A program made the translations under genes and the position numbers. Below, one piece after another: positions 26,442 to 35,541 of a stretch of DNA of 64,000 bases. The stretch comes from Polyangiaceae bacterium. Its GTDB lineage: Bacteria; Myxococcota_A; Polyangia; Polyangiales; Polyangiaceae. The DNA is taken from positions 1 through 64,000 of the forward strand of contig JADJYE010000012.1 of NCBI GenBank assembly GCA_016719945.1, in the 5' to 3' direction. Positions within the stretch are counted from its first letter, which is position 1. Each line of letters starts with the position of its first letter. The notes under the pieces were generated by a model. The model was not told the DNA's origin. It saw only the letters and a list, made by a program, of their open reading frames with translations, and made no database searches.

Positions 26442-28409
26442 ATGGAGTTGCCGCTCGCGGTCCCGCAGAACCTGACCCTCCAGATCGAGGGGCCCGAGGC
26501 CTTCGACGTCCGGCAGTTCACCCTCGAGGATGGCCTCTCGACGTTGTTCTACGTCGACCTCGTCGCCACCAGCTCGAACCCCGCGGTCGACCTCGACGAG
26601 CTGATCGGCAAGCCGGGGACGTTCTCGATCGGGCTCGACCCGTCTCGGTACCCGGCCTCACCGGTGCGCACCTACGCCGGGGTCGTCTCCGAGATCCTGC
26701 AGCTTCGCGCCGAGACGACCGGCCTGTCCACATACCGGATCACCCTGGCGCCCCGCCTGTGGTTGCTCACGCAGCGCACGAACTGCCGCGTCTTCCAGCA
26801 GAAGACGGACCTCGACGTCGTGCTCGAGCTGCTCGCCGAGTGGGACATCGCGCCGCTCGTCGAGTGCACGCGCGCCTACAAGGCGCGCAAGATCCGGATC
26901 CAGTACCAAGAGAGCGACTTCTCCTTCATCAGCAGGCTGCTCGAGGTCTCCGGCATCACCTTCCTGTTCCGGCAGACGGCCGACGGCACGGCGCTCGTCC
27001 TGCGCGACGCGCCAGAGCGAGGCGAGGTCCGGCCCGAGCCCATGACCCACAGCAACGAGCCCGACGTCGGCGTCCGCTGGGCGACCGCCTTGCGCGCGAC
27101 CCGCGCGGTCCGGCCCGGCAAGGTGACGTTCGCCGACCATGATCCCCGGCTCGCCAACACGCCGCTGCTCGCTGGCGCGAAGACCGGCGATCACCCTGTC
27201 GAGGCCCAGCTCGAGCACTTCGTCTACCGTCCGGGCGCGTTCAAGTTCGTCGCCGAAGGGCACAAGGACACGCCCAGCGCCGACGATCGCGGCCGGGCGC
27301 GCACCGCCCCAGACGAGGCCGACCGTCTGGCCTCGGAGGCCGCCTTCGCGCGCGCCACGCGCTCTCAGCGCTTCGCCTTCGACACCAACTGGCTCGACGT
27401 GCTGCCGGGAGAGCGCACCACGATCCAAGGTCACCCGCTGGCCGAGCGACACGGCGAGCTGCTGGTCACCCGCACCACCCTCTCCGGCGACTCGGGCGGC
27501 GAGATCCGCGTGTCGTGTGACGCGGCGTCGGCCGGGACGCCCCACCGGCCCGAGCAGCTCACCCCCTGGCCGCAGATCCACGGCGTCGAGTGTGCGACCG
27601 TGGTCGGCCCCGAAGGCGAGACAATCCACTGTGACGAATACGGACGGGTGCGGGTCCAGTTCCACTGGGACCGTTATGGTCAGATGAACGAGCAGAGCTC
27701 GGCCTGGGTCCCGGTGAACCAGCCGTGGGCAGGCGGCGGCCTCGGCGCCATCAACATCCCGCGCATCGGGCAGGAGGTGATGGTCAGCTTCATCGGCGGC
27801 AACCCCGAGGAGCCGATGATCGTCGGCCGCATGTACACCAACCTGCTGCGGCCGCCGTTCGCCTTGCCGGCGAACAAGACGCAGAACGGCTTCAAGAGCG
27901 CCAGCGTGCCCGAGACCGGCGGCTACAACGAGATCATGTTCGAGGACGCGGCCGGCAAGGAGCTCGTCCGCATGCGCGCCGAGAAGGACATGACGACGCG
28001 GGTCAACAACGACCAGTCCTCCTCGATCGGCCGCCACCGCAGCGCGAAGGTCGACGGCAACGACCGGGAGACGGTGAAGGGGGACCAGCGCAATGGCGTG
28101 CTCAAGAACATGCTGAGCGCGATCGGCGGAGACCAGCTCACCTCGGTCTTCGGTAACCTGGTCTCCGCGGCCGGCAAGCAGCGCCTGTTCCAGACCCTCG
28201 GCGATTTCGTCTCCGACGCGCTCAGCCACAGGGTCTCGAGCAAGACCGGCACGACCCTCACCGTCGGAAAATCCATGATCCACATCGGGCCCGACTCGAT
28301 CGTCATCCAGACGCCGAAGCTCTTCCTCAACCCGGGCCAAGACGTGGCCGACAAGGCCGCGATGGGCGAGGGGACGCCCGCCCCGACCCCCGGAGCGAGC
28401 GGCGAGTGA
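26442..28409 (+). CDS. vgrG: T6SS spike protein VgrG, cassette 1
   Basis: The 655-residue protein has the VgrG layout: a gp27-like base (about residues 1-370), the gp5 OB-fold with DEYGRVRVQFHWDRYG at about 398-413, WVPVNQPWAGGGLGAINIPRIGQEV just after it, and a C-terminal beta-helix whose repeats (SIGRHRSAKVDGNDRETVKGDQ) form the needle. No enzymatic C-terminal extension is seen, so it probably delivers a separate effector. The start overlaps nothing, and a terminator precedes it. Its stop overlaps the start of the ATPase gene by 4 bp (ATGA). It leads a four-gene operon (26442-31026) with an Eag-like chaperone and a PAAR-tipped effector. No T6SS structural gene is nearby. Confidence 0.95.
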   Translation: MELPLAVPQNLTLQIEGPEAFDVRQFTLEDGLSTLFYVDLVATSSNPAVDLDELIGKPGTFSIGLDPSRYPASPVRTYAGVVSEILQLRAETTGLSTYRITLAPRLWLLTQRTNCRVFQQKTDLDVVLELLAEWDIAPLVECTRAYKARKIRIQYQESDFSFISRLLEVSGITFLFRQTADGTALVLRDAPERGEVRPEPMTHSNEPDVGVRWATALRATRAVRPGKVTFADHDPRLANTPLLAGAKTGDHPVEAQLEHFVYRPGAFKFVAEGHKDTPSADDRGRARTAPDEADRLASEAAFARATRSQRFAFDTNWLDVLPGERTTIQGHPLAERHGELLVTRTTLSGDSGGEIRVSCDAASAGTPHRPEQLTPWPQIHGVECATVVGPEGETIHCDEYGRVRVQFHWDRYGQMNEQSSAWVPVNQPWAGGGLGAINIPRIGQEVMVSFIGGNPEEPMIVGRMYTNLLRPPFALPANKTQNGFKSASVPETGGYNEIMFEDAAGKELVRMRAEKDMTTRVNNDQSSSIGRHRSAKVDGNDRETVKGDQRNGVLKNMLSAIGGDQLTSVFGNLVSAAGKQRLFQTLGDFVSDALSHRVSSKTGTTLTVGKSMIHIGPDSIVIQTPKLFLNPGQDVADKAAMGEGTPAPTPGASGE

Positions 28410-29341
28410 AGCTCGCGCGCGCCACGTTCATGGGCGTTCGCGGCCTCGCCGACGCCACGTTCGACTTCATGCGCTCGGGCGCCGAGCGACCGCACGACCT
28501 GATCGTGGTCAGCGGCCCTCGAGCGACCGGCAAGACGCGCCTGCTCGAGGCGATCCTGTTCGCGAAGGACGTCGTCGGCTCGTACGGCTCCGTCCCTGAT
28601 CCCGCGCCGTTCGTGCGCGGTCCTGGCGAGGCCGCGAAGATCATCCTCAGCTTCTGGCTCGACGAGGAGGAGCGCGCCGCCTCGGGGGAGCCGGGGCCGC
28701 TGTGCACCGTCGAGGCGCTCGCGACCTCCGAGGGCACCAACGTCGAGGCCGACGAGGGGATCCAGGTCTTGCTCGAGCGCTACGAGCACACGCCTCGCGT
28801 GGGCAAGGTCGAATACTTCCCCTGGAGCCGGCAGCTCGTGCCGTATGGCTCGGCCGCTGGCCTCGAGGCGATCGAGCAGCGCCTGCAGCGGACCTCGTCG
28901 GACCTGCGAAAGTACAGCTTCGTCCCGCGGCTGCTCGGCTCGCTCGCGCACGACGCGGTCCGCGCCCAGTATTTCGCCGCCGTCTTGTCGTACCTGAGCC
29001 CGACCGCGCGGTACGCCCCGGCGCGCGGCGGCGCCGAGCCCTGGGCCTGCATCTCGAGCCATGGCGGGCCGCCGGTCGCGCCGAAGTGGCTCTCCGCCAG
29101 CGAGGCCGACGCCGTGCTCTTCGCGGCGACGGCGACGCTGGTTCAGCTCTCGCGGTCGCTGGTTGTCATCGACCGCCCGGACCTCCACGTCGAGCCAGGC
29201 GAGGCAGCCGCGTTCGTCACGGCGCTGGCTGGGCTCGGGAGCGACAACCAGCTGATCGTCGCGACGAACGCGCCGGACGTGCTCGCCGAGCTCGAGCCGA
29301 GCCAGCGCATCCACCTCGGCCCGGCCGGGAGCGCAGCGTGA
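28406..29341 (+). CDS. AAA/RecF-like ATPase in the VgrG cassette
   Basis: This 311-residue protein begins like an SMC/RecF-type ATPase (MKLARATFMGVRGLADATFDF), with Walker A GPRATGKTR at residues 37-45. A signature-like helix is LSASEADAVLFAATAT (about 231). Walker B is LVVIDRPDLHVEP (about 251), with Asp/Pro-Asp replacing the usual Asp-Glu. LIVATNAPDVLAEL near the end is a sensor-like strand. There is no membrane segment. It overlaps vgrG by 4 bases and the next gene by 4 bases, so all are translated together. ATPases are not part of the usual VgrG-chaperone-effector set. Its role (effector loading, target protection or defence) is inference. Confidence 0.82.
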   Translation: MKLARATFMGVRGLADATFDFMRSGAERPHDLIVVSGPRATGKTRLLEAILFAKDVVGSYGSVPDPAPFVRGPGEAAKIILSFWLDEEERAASGEPGPLCTVEALATSEGTNVEADEGIQVLLERYEHTPRVGKVEYFPWSRQLVPYGSAAGLEAIEQRLQRTSSDLRKYSFVPRLLGSLAHDAVRAQYFAAVLSYLSPTARYAPARGGAEPWACISSHGGPPVAPKWLSASEADAVLFAATATLVQLSRSLVVIDRPDLHVEPGEAAAFVTALAGLGSDNQLIVATNAPDVLAELEPSQRIHLGPAGSAA

Positions 29342-29769
29342 GCCAGCAGTTCTTCATGAACGAGGGCGTGTTCGACCTCCCCGAGCTGCCCTTCGTCGAC
29401 AAGACCGTGCACCTCTTGAAGGCGCCCATCGCCCCCGGCAAGGAGCTCGGGTTGGTGGTCTGCCGCGCGGTCGTCAAGGCCGAGCGGACCCTCGACGAGG
29501 TCGTGTCGGCTCACCTCGAGCACGAGGCGCGGAGCCTGCGAGGGTTCACCATCGTCGGCAAGAGCGCCGGCGAGTGCGCGGGCTACGAGGCGGTCGACGT
29601 CGCCAGCAAGTATCGGCTGACCGACGAGATGGCCTACCAGCGGCAGGTGCACGCCTTGATCGGCGGGGTGTGGATGATGTTCGGGGTGACCGGTCCGCTC
29701 GCGGACCGAGCGGCCTGCGACGAATTGCTGACGGGCGTCGTCGCGTCCTTTCAACTGCGGACCGGCTGA
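29338..29769 (+). CDS. Eag/DcrB-like (DUF1795) T6SS effector chaperone
   Basis: This 143-residue protein has no signal and starts at GTG 29338 (GTGA overlap with the ATPase stop). It has the DUF1795/DcrB pattern: FDLPELPFVDKTVHLLKAP near the start, a strand LGLVVCRAVVKAERTLDEVV, then a long helix and RQVHALIGGVWMMFGVTGPLADRAACDELLTGVVASF. In T6SS loci this family (Eag) binds the N-terminal region of PAAR-containing effectors and holds them for loading on VgrG. The gene lies between vgrG and the effector gene, which matches that role. Confidence 0.82.
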   Translation: MSQQFFMNEGVFDLPELPFVDKTVHLLKAPIAPGKELGLVVCRAVVKAERTLDEVVSAHLEHEARSLRGFTIVGKSAGECAGYEAVDVASKYRLTDEMAYQRQVHALIGGVWMMFGVTGPLADRAACDELLTGVVASFQLRTG

Positions 29770-29778
29770 GGAGCGCCC

Positions 29779-31026
29779 ATGGCCACCAAGAAGAAGAAGA
29801 AGGCCGGACCGACCTTCGTCGCCAACAAGAACCTCGCCGTCTGCACGGACGGCAAGCCCGTGCGCGAGTGGGAGAAGGAGGGGGCGAAGAAGGCCGGCCT
29901 CAGCGTCGCCGATTGGCGCAAGAAGGTCGCCGAGACCCTCAAGGCGGCCGACAAGAAGAGCGTGGCGGAGGCCTTCGCGACGGGTGAAGGGAAGAGCTGG
30001 GCGGACGAGGCAGGCACCATGGCCGATCGCTTCAACGCGGTCGCCAATGGAATGGAGGAGATGCAATGGGACTCGCCCGACAAGCTGCAGAACATGCTCG
30101 AGGGAGGGCACCCCGGCCTCGAGGCCATGGGCGTCGATATCAAGGGGTACACCCAATACAAGCGGCCGATGTGGACCTACCTCAAGAAGAAGGGGCTGGT
30201 CGAGGACCGCAACTGGCAGCACACGAGCGCGGTCTCGTGGGTCGATAAGAAGACGAAGAAGCGCTACTACGCCGAGAACACCATTCCGTATGTGATACGG
30301 CGCTCCGGCACCGCGTACGACTTTCCGAAGGGCGCGATCTTGAAGCTGGTCGACGGCAAAGACCCCACGAATTTCGCCTACGCGCAGGTGCTCGGCGTCG
30401 GCCCCTCCGGGGACCCCAAGCTCGAGCTCTCACAGGGCGCGTGGGGGTACCTCGGCTACGCGGCGGATGGCAAGAGCGTCCCCGCCGGCTCGGGGTCGCT
30501 CGGCTACCAGCAGGTCGTGCCCGGCGGCATCTCGTCCAGCACCAGCACGATGCTCTCGGGCGACCAGATCCAGCTGGCGGGCGCCCTCGGGGAGGCCGGT
30601 CTGCTCGGCCGCGAGGGCAAGGCGACCTCGATCGGCGACATCGACAAGGCGGTCGACGGCCTCGACGAGGCGAAGCTGAAGAAGCTCGACCCCTACCTCA
30701 ACGACGGGGCGAAGCGCGCGCTCGAGGAGCGAAAGAAGCGCAAGAAGGAGACCGCCGACGCGTCGCAGTCGGGCAGCGGACCGAAGCTCATCAAGGGCTT
30801 CGAGACAGTGTTCGCGGGGCCGGAAGGGCGCAAGGTCGGCTACGCCGACGCGAAATGCATCCACCAGGCCGGCGGGCACGTGTCCGAGGGCAGCGACTGC
30901 GTCTACGTCGGCAAGTGGCCGCTGGCGCGCATCGGAGATGGCACGAGCGACGACAAGGAAGTGAAGACCGGGAACGAGACGATCTTCGTCGGCGGCAACC
31001 CAACCAGCGCGACGCTCGTGGCCTGA
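29779..31026 (+). CDS. Candidate T6SS effector with GH75-like core and C-terminal PAAR-like domain
   Basis: This 415-residue Lys-rich protein has three parts. Residues 1-140 are a helical basic region. Residues of about 150-245 resemble the GH75 chitosanase fold (YYAENTIPYVI, then AYAQVLGVGPSGDPKLELS, then GYLGY), but the usual Asp of the D-x-G-P motif is Gly here. Residues of about 360-410 match PAAR-like ends of T6SS effectors (GGHVSEGSDCVYVGKWPLARIGDGT, then TGNETIFVGGNP). The PAAR tip would sharpen VgrG. The start is 9 bp after the chaperone stop. If the core is GH75-like, the target would be a polysaccharide. No immunity gene is obvious; the ATPase could be a partner. Assignment of the core is tentative. 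Confidence 0.7.
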   Translation: MATKKKKKAGPTFVANKNLAVCTDGKPVREWEKEGAKKAGLSVADWRKKVAETLKAADKKSVAEAFATGEGKSWADEAGTMADRFNAVANGMEEMQWDSPDKLQNMLEGGHPGLEAMGVDIKGYTQYKRPMWTYLKKKGLVEDRNWQHTSAVSWVDKKTKKRYYAENTIPYVIRRSGTAYDFPKGAILKLVDGKDPTNFAYAQVLGVGPSGDPKLELSQGAWGYLGYAADGKSVPAGSGSLGYQQVVPGGISSSTSTMLSGDQIQLAGALGEAGLLGREGKATSIGDIDKAVDGLDEAKLKKLDPYLNDGAKRALEERKKRKKETADASQSGSGPKLIKGFETVFAGPEGRKVGYADAKCIHQAGGHVSEGSDCVYVGKWPLARIGDGTSDDKEVKTGNETIFVGGNPTSATLVA

Positions 31027-31085
31027 AGCCACGGCGCCCGTTCCCTGGTAACCTACCGGCACGTAGGCGGACAGGAGGCGGCTTC

Positions 31086-32717
31086 ATGGCGCGTGGCAAG
31101 GTGGCGGCAGCCCTGGGCATCGTGGCGCTCTCGGCCGCGTGCAAGGGCGATATCGGCGACTCCGACGAGACCACGCCCGAGCCTCAGGGGGAGGCGACGC
31201 TCGAGGCCCCGGTGCTCCCGAGGCTCACCGAGGCGCAATATCGGAACGCGCTCGTACACCTGTTCGGCGACGCCCTGCCCGCGACGCCGGTCCAGCCGGA
31301 CACGAACCCCTTCCTCTTCACGAGCATCGGCGCGACGACCGACCCGCTCTCGGAGATCGGCGTGCAGCAGCTCGAGGAGGCGGCCGACGCGGTCGTGCAC
31401 GCGGTGTTCGACGACCCGGCGCGGCGCGCGGCGCTCGTCGGCTGCGAGCCGACCTCCCCGGGAGACCCGTGCACGAGCGGCTTCCTCGAGGTGTTCGGCC
31501 GGCGGGCCTTCCGAAGGCCCCTCGCGGCCAGCGAGGTCACGCGCTGGGTCGACGTCGCTTCGACCCTCTCCGGAGGGGACCCGTGGGTCGGCCTCGCGGC
31601 GGCCGTGAGAGGCATGCTCCAGGCGCCGAGCTTCGTCTATCGCGTCGAGCTGGGGGAGCCCGACCCCGACGAGCCCACGCGGCTGCGCTACACCGGCTTC
31701 GAGATGGCGAGCCGCCTCTCGTTCGTGCTCTGGAACGGCCCGCCGGACGAAGAGCTGCTCGACGCGGCAGATCGCGGGGACCTGGACGAGGCCGCTGGCG
31801 TCGAGGCGCAGGCGAGCCGCTTGCTCGACGACCCGCGCGCCCGCGTGGCCATCATGGAGTTCTTCGACCAGTACCTCGACCTCGGCCGCCTCGAAGGGGT
31901 GACGCGCGACGCCGAGCTGTACCCGACCTTCAGCGAGTCGCTGGCCGAGGCGATGCGCGCCGAGGCGCGCCTGATCGTCGACGACCTCGTCTTTCGGCGC
32001 GACGTGGACGTGCGCCAGCTGTTCTCGACGCGGCGCACCTTCGTGAACGACGAGCTCGCCGCCCATTACGGCGTGGACGCGCCCGGCTCCTCCGCCATTA
32101 CGTTCGTCCCTGTCGAGCTCCCGGCCGACGGCCCGCGCGCGGGGCTTCTCACCCTGGGCGCGTTCTTGACGATGAACGCGCACGAGGCGACGACCTCGCC
32201 GACGCTCCGCGGGAAGTACCTTCGCGAGCGCGTGCTGTGCGCCGAGGTGCCGCCGCCCCCCCCCGACGTCGACACCGAGATCGAGCTGAACCCCGAGGAG
32301 CCGAAGACGCTGCGAGAGGTGCTCGACCAGCACCGCACCAACCCTGCGTGCGCGGGCTGCCACTCGCTGCTCGACCCGCCGGGCTTTCTCTTCGAGGGCT
32401 TCGACGCGATCGGCAGGGTCCGCAGCGAAGACAACGGCTATCCGGTCGACACCTCGGGAGAGCTCGACGGCGAAGACCTCGCCGACGCGCGAGATCTCGC
32501 CGAGGTCCTGGCGAACGACGAGCGCGTAGGCGCCTGCCTCACCAAACAGCTCTTCCGCCACGCGATGGGCAGGCTCGACGTGGAGACCGAGAGCCCAGCC
32601 CTCGATCGCGTGCACGATCGGTTCGCCGACTCGGGCTTCCGCTTCCGAGAGCTCTTGCTCGCGCTCGTCACCAACGACAGCTTCCGCTTCGTCGCACCCC
32701 CGGAGGTGTCCCAGTGA
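31086..32717 (+). CDS. DUF1592/DUF1588-type exported protein (PSD/PSCyt3 family)
   Basis: A good Shine-Dalgarno (AGGAGG at about 31074) precedes ATG 31086. A lipobox (LSAACKG) ends the signal. The order of blocks is that of the PSD4/PSCyt3/PSD2 superfamily: LTEAQYRNALVHLFG, CTSGFLEVFGRRAFRRPL, LRYTGFEMASRLSFVLWNGPPD, AHYGVDAPG, LGAFLTMNAHEATTSPTLRGKYLRERVLC, and the Cys-rich NPACAGCHSLLDPPGFLFE with a CXXCH site. Family members are secreted, probably heme-binding proteins of unknown function, nearly always paired with a DUF1552 protein, as here. The next start overlaps its stop (GTGA). Confidence 0.9.
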   Translation: MARGKVAAALGIVALSAACKGDIGDSDETTPEPQGEATLEAPVLPRLTEAQYRNALVHLFGDALPATPVQPDTNPFLFTSIGATTDPLSEIGVQQLEEAADAVVHAVFDDPARRAALVGCEPTSPGDPCTSGFLEVFGRRAFRRPLAASEVTRWVDVASTLSGGDPWVGLAAAVRGMLQAPSFVYRVELGEPDPDEPTRLRYTGFEMASRLSFVLWNGPPDEELLDAADRGDLDEAAGVEAQASRLLDDPRARVAIMEFFDQYLDLGRLEGVTRDAELYPTFSESLAEAMRAEARLIVDDLVFRRDVDVRQLFSTRRTFVNDELAAHYGVDAPGSSAITFVPVELPADGPRAGLLTLGAFLTMNAHEATTSPTLRGKYLRERVLCAEVPPPPPDVDTEIELNPEEPKTLREVLDQHRTNPACAGCHSLLDPPGFLFEGFDAIGRVRSEDNGYPVDTSGELDGEDLADARDLAEVLANDERVGACLTKQLFRHAMGRLDVETESPALDRVHDRFADSGFRFRELLLALVTNDSFRFVAPPEVSQ

Positions 32718-34105
32718 GCTCCCGACGACTCTTGCCTCGCCGCTCCTTCCTGCGAGGCGCGCTCGCGACCGGCTCGGTCGCCCTGGCGCTGCCGCCGCTC
32801 GAGGCGATGTACGACTCGCGCGCCCTCGCCGGCGGCGCGGCCGGCGAGCCCATCTTCGGCGTGTTTTTCTGGGCCAATGGGCTGCCGTGGAACCCGAAGC
32901 ACACGGCCTCGGCCGTGCCCGATCCCGGCTTCGATCCGGGCACGAACGTCGACCTGTGGACCCCCAGCGAGCAGGGGGCGAGCTACACGCCGACCTACTT
33001 GCTCGAGCCGCTCGCGGCGCACGCGCCGAACGTGCTCTCGGGGCTGGAGCCCAAGACCAACTGGGTCACCGGCGGGGAGACCGACGGCCACATGCGCGGC
33101 TTCATGGTCGCGCTCACCTCGGATCGCGTGAACCCGAACGGCTTCTACCATAACTCCCACACCCTCACGTCCGAGCGGGAGAGCCTCGACCAATACGTCG
33201 CGAAGCACCCGGAGTTCTATGCGTCCGGGGTCCCGCGCTTCCGCTCGCTGGTGCTCGGCGTCAGCCCGTCGCGCTTCCACGCGTATGGGCACTGGAACTC
33301 GATCTCGTACAACGGGCCGAACTCGCTGAACCCGCCGATCATGGATCCGGCGCAGCTGTTCAACCTGCTGTTCGCGCCGCCCGGTGACGCGACGCTGCTC
33401 GAGCGGCGGGCGCGCGTGCTCGACGCCGTGCTCGACGATTACCACGACGTGCGCGCGAGGCTCGGGGCTTCCGACAAGGCTCGCCTCGACGCCCACGTGG
33501 AGCACATCGACGAGGTCCAGCGGCGGCTCGAGCTGTCGACGCAGGCCTGTGAGGGGCCCGCGCAAGCCCCGGGCTCGTCCGCCGATCTCCTGGTGCAGAC
33601 CGCGAACATGGCCGATCTCCTCGCGCTCGGACTGAAATGCGGCGTGACGCGGGTCTTCTCGTTCATGCTCACGTCGCCCGCGACCACGCACCTCTTCAGC
33701 AACATCCCGAACGTCGTGAACGACATGCACACGACCTGTCACGCGGGCCAGTGGGGCGCGGTCCGGGACATCACGCGCTACCAGATGCAGGCGCTCGCCG
33801 TGCTCATGGACAAGCTCGCGGCGGTCGAGGTCGCGCCCGGCGTCAGCGCGCTGGACGCGAGCCTGCTCTACGCGACCAGCGAATACGGTGAGGGCTGGAA
33901 GCACGGCGTCCAGGAGATGCCGGTGCTGCTCGCGGGCACCGCGCACGGCCGCTTGAAGACGGGGCACCACCTGCGCGAGCAAGGCGGGAACATGGCAAAG
34001 GCGCACGTCACGATCCTGCGCGGGCTCGGGCTCGACGTCCCGAGCTACGGCTTCCACGACTCGGAGACCTTCGAAGACTTCTCGACCCTGTACGCGGGGG
34101 TGTGA
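32714..34105 (+). CDS. DUF1552 exported protein
   Basis: The protein starts at GTG 32714, overlapping the upstream stop by 4 bases. Its N-terminus is twin-arginine-like (RRLLPRRSFLRGALATGSVALALPP). The body has family blocks: FGVFFWANGLPWNPKH, LEPLAAHAPNVLSGLEPKT, HMRGFMVALTSD, ESLDQYVAKH, RFRSLVLGVSPS, NSISYNGPN, DPAQLFNLLF. A later part (SLLYATSEYGEGWKHGVQEMPVLLAGTAHGRLKTG) is related to the sulfatase/DUF1501 fold. It is the standard partner of DUF1592 proteins. Function is unknown but presumably periplasmic redox or polymer metabolism. Confidence 0.9.
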   Translation: MSSRRLLPRRSFLRGALATGSVALALPPLEAMYDSRALAGGAAGEPIFGVFFWANGLPWNPKHTASAVPDPGFDPGTNVDLWTPSEQGASYTPTYLLEPLAAHAPNVLSGLEPKTNWVTGGETDGHMRGFMVALTSDRVNPNGFYHNSHTLTSERESLDQYVAKHPEFYASGVPRFRSLVLGVSPSRFHAYGHWNSISYNGPNSLNPPIMDPAQLFNLLFAPPGDATLLERRARVLDAVLDDYHDVRARLGASDKARLDAHVEHIDEVQRRLELSTQACEGPAQAPGSSADLLVQTANMADLLALGLKCGVTRVFSFMLTSPATTHLFSNIPNVVNDMHTTCHAGQWGAVRDITRYQMQALAVLMDKLAAVEVAPGVSALDASLLYATSEYGEGWKHGVQEMPVLLAGTAHGRLKTGHHLREQGGNMAKAHVTILRGLGLDVPSYGFHDSETFEDFSTLYAGV

Positions 34106-35012
34106 AGGTGGGCCCGCGCGCGGCGCTCGCGGCGGTCTTCGCGCTCGGCTGCGCGACGGGCGATCCGCTCGACAGCGTGTCGTCGGGGGGCGGCGACGCC
34201 GGAGGGGGGCCGAGGGCGGCTCCACCGGCGCGCTGACGACCTGCGACACGGGCACGCCGTGCGGCGCCCAATGCGTCGATCTGCAGACCGATCCCTCGAA
34301 CTGCGGGCAGTGCGGCAGGTCGTGTGTGCTGCCGAACGGCGAGGCCTTGTGCGAGGCAGGCGAGTGCGCGCTCGGCGGCTGCGAGCTTGGGTTCGCGAAC
34401 TGCGACGGGGACGTCGAGACGGGCTGCGAGGTCGAGGCCGCCTGCCAAGCCGGCTCGGCCTGCGACACGGCCTGCGGCTCGGTCGGTGGCCTGGTGTGTG
34501 ACGACCCGTGCGCGCCGTCGTGCGCGCCGCCGGTCGAGGCCTGCAACGCTATCGACGACGACTGCGACGGCGCGTGCGATCAGGGCGCGATCGCGGGGTG
34601 TCGCGTGGGCGTTCATCGGGCCTACAACGCGGCGACCGGGCACCTCTTCACGACCAACCTCGCCGAGGCGCAAGGCTGGGGCCTCGAGGCGCAAGACTTC
34701 TTCTACCTGTACGCCGACGCCGCGGCCGATTTGCGGCCGTTCTTCCGGTGCGCCAAGGCGGGCGGCGCCGTGTTCTACACCGAGTCGAACGACTGCGAGC
34801 TCACCGGTGCGCCGGTGGAGACGGTCGGCTTCATCGCGCCGCAGCCCGCGGGCGGGGCGCCGCCGACCTGCGGCGCGGTTCCGCTCTATCGCATCCGCAA
34901 CGACAGCGTCGGCTGGCATTTCTACACGGTGAGCCTGGCAGAGCGTGACGCCGCCATCGCCGGCGGGTGGGTCGACGAGGGGCTCGCCGGGTACGTCTTC
35001 GCGGGACCGTGA
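34102..35012 (+). CDS. Cys-rich lipoprotein with two DUF5648 repeats, frameshifted
   Basis: GTG 34102 overlaps the DUF1552 stop. The signal (AALAAVFALGCATGD) is a lipoprotein type, followed by a Gly-rich linker where the frame breaks in a G6 run at about 34205. The next part has the paired-Cys signature of myxobacterial surface lipoproteins (CGQCGRSC, CDGDVETGCEVEAAC). The C-terminal 130 residues contain two DUF5648 units, AYNAATGHLFTTNLAEAQGWG and YRIRNDSVGWHFYTVSLAERD to GYVF, of the kind often attached to extracellular enzymes. The gene closes a three-gene operon. The stop lies in a direct repeat that opens the intergenic repeat cluster. Confidence 0.78.
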
Positions 35013-35068
35013 CGGGGTCGCGCGCGCTGTGCGGCTGACCGTGACGGGGTCGCGCGGTGTGCGGCTCT
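35005..35068. repeat. Direct repeat overlapping the DUF5648 stop
   Basis: Two copies of a block starting GACCGTGACGGGGTCGCGCG, offset by 32 bp (35005 and 35037). The stop codon of the DUF5648 gene is inside the first copy. Confidence 0.8.
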
Positions 35069-35103
35069 CGTGGCGACCGGAGCGCGCGAGCCGGGGCAGG
35101 GGG

Positions 35104-35247
35104 ATGACGGTCATCGTGGCGGTGAATGCCGTCCCGGCGGGGCGGTGCGAGGCGGGGCAGGGGGATGACGGTCATATGACGGTCATCGTGGCGGTGAATG
35201 CCGTCCCGGCCGGGCGGTGCGAGGCGGGGCAGGGGGATGACGGTCAT
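35104..35247. repeat. 61-bp direct repeats punctuated by ATGACGGTCAT
   Basis: The 11-bp near-palindrome ATGACGGTCAT occurs at 35104, 35165, 35176 and 35237. Two 61-bp units (from 35104 and 35176) are identical except for one base. A further copy of the 11-mer is at 35528, beside the 28-bp repeats. Confidence 0.85.
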
Positions 35248-35273
35248 CCTCGGCGCCTACTCGACCTCGAGGC

Positions 35274-35342
35274 GCCCCCCGCGAGTGACAGAACCACCGA
35301 CCCTGCTGAGCAGGGTCGGTGGTTCTGTCACTCGCGGGGGGC
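35274..35342. repeat. Perfect 34-bp-arm palindrome
   Basis: Arms 35274-35307 and 35309-35342 are exact reverse complements around one central base. It would form a very stable hairpin on either strand. A decayed copy lies at 35422-35468. It could act as a terminator for the operon ending at 35012, but the pair suggests a dispersed palindromic element. Confidence 0.88.
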
Positions 35343-35421
35343 TCGAAGCGGGTCGCCGGGGCCGTGTTGGCCGCATTCCGGCCGCAAATGACCGCATCTG
35401 GAGGGTGGCCGCCTCGGGCTC

Positions 35422-35468
35422 GTGATAGAGGCACCGACCCTGCCGAGCAGGGTCGGTGGTTCTGTCAC
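35422..35468. repeat. Degenerate second copy of the palindrome
   Basis: The same core (CACCGACCCTGC, centre, GCAGGGTCGGTG) with about three arm mismatches. The right arm is identical to the first copy through GGTTCTGTCACT, while the left arm has drifted. Confidence 0.82.
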
Positions 35469-35541
35469 TCTTGAGGGCTGGAGCAGGGCCCGATGTCGCA
35501 GGAGTCGGGGCGACCGCAACGGGGCCGATGACGGTCATCGT

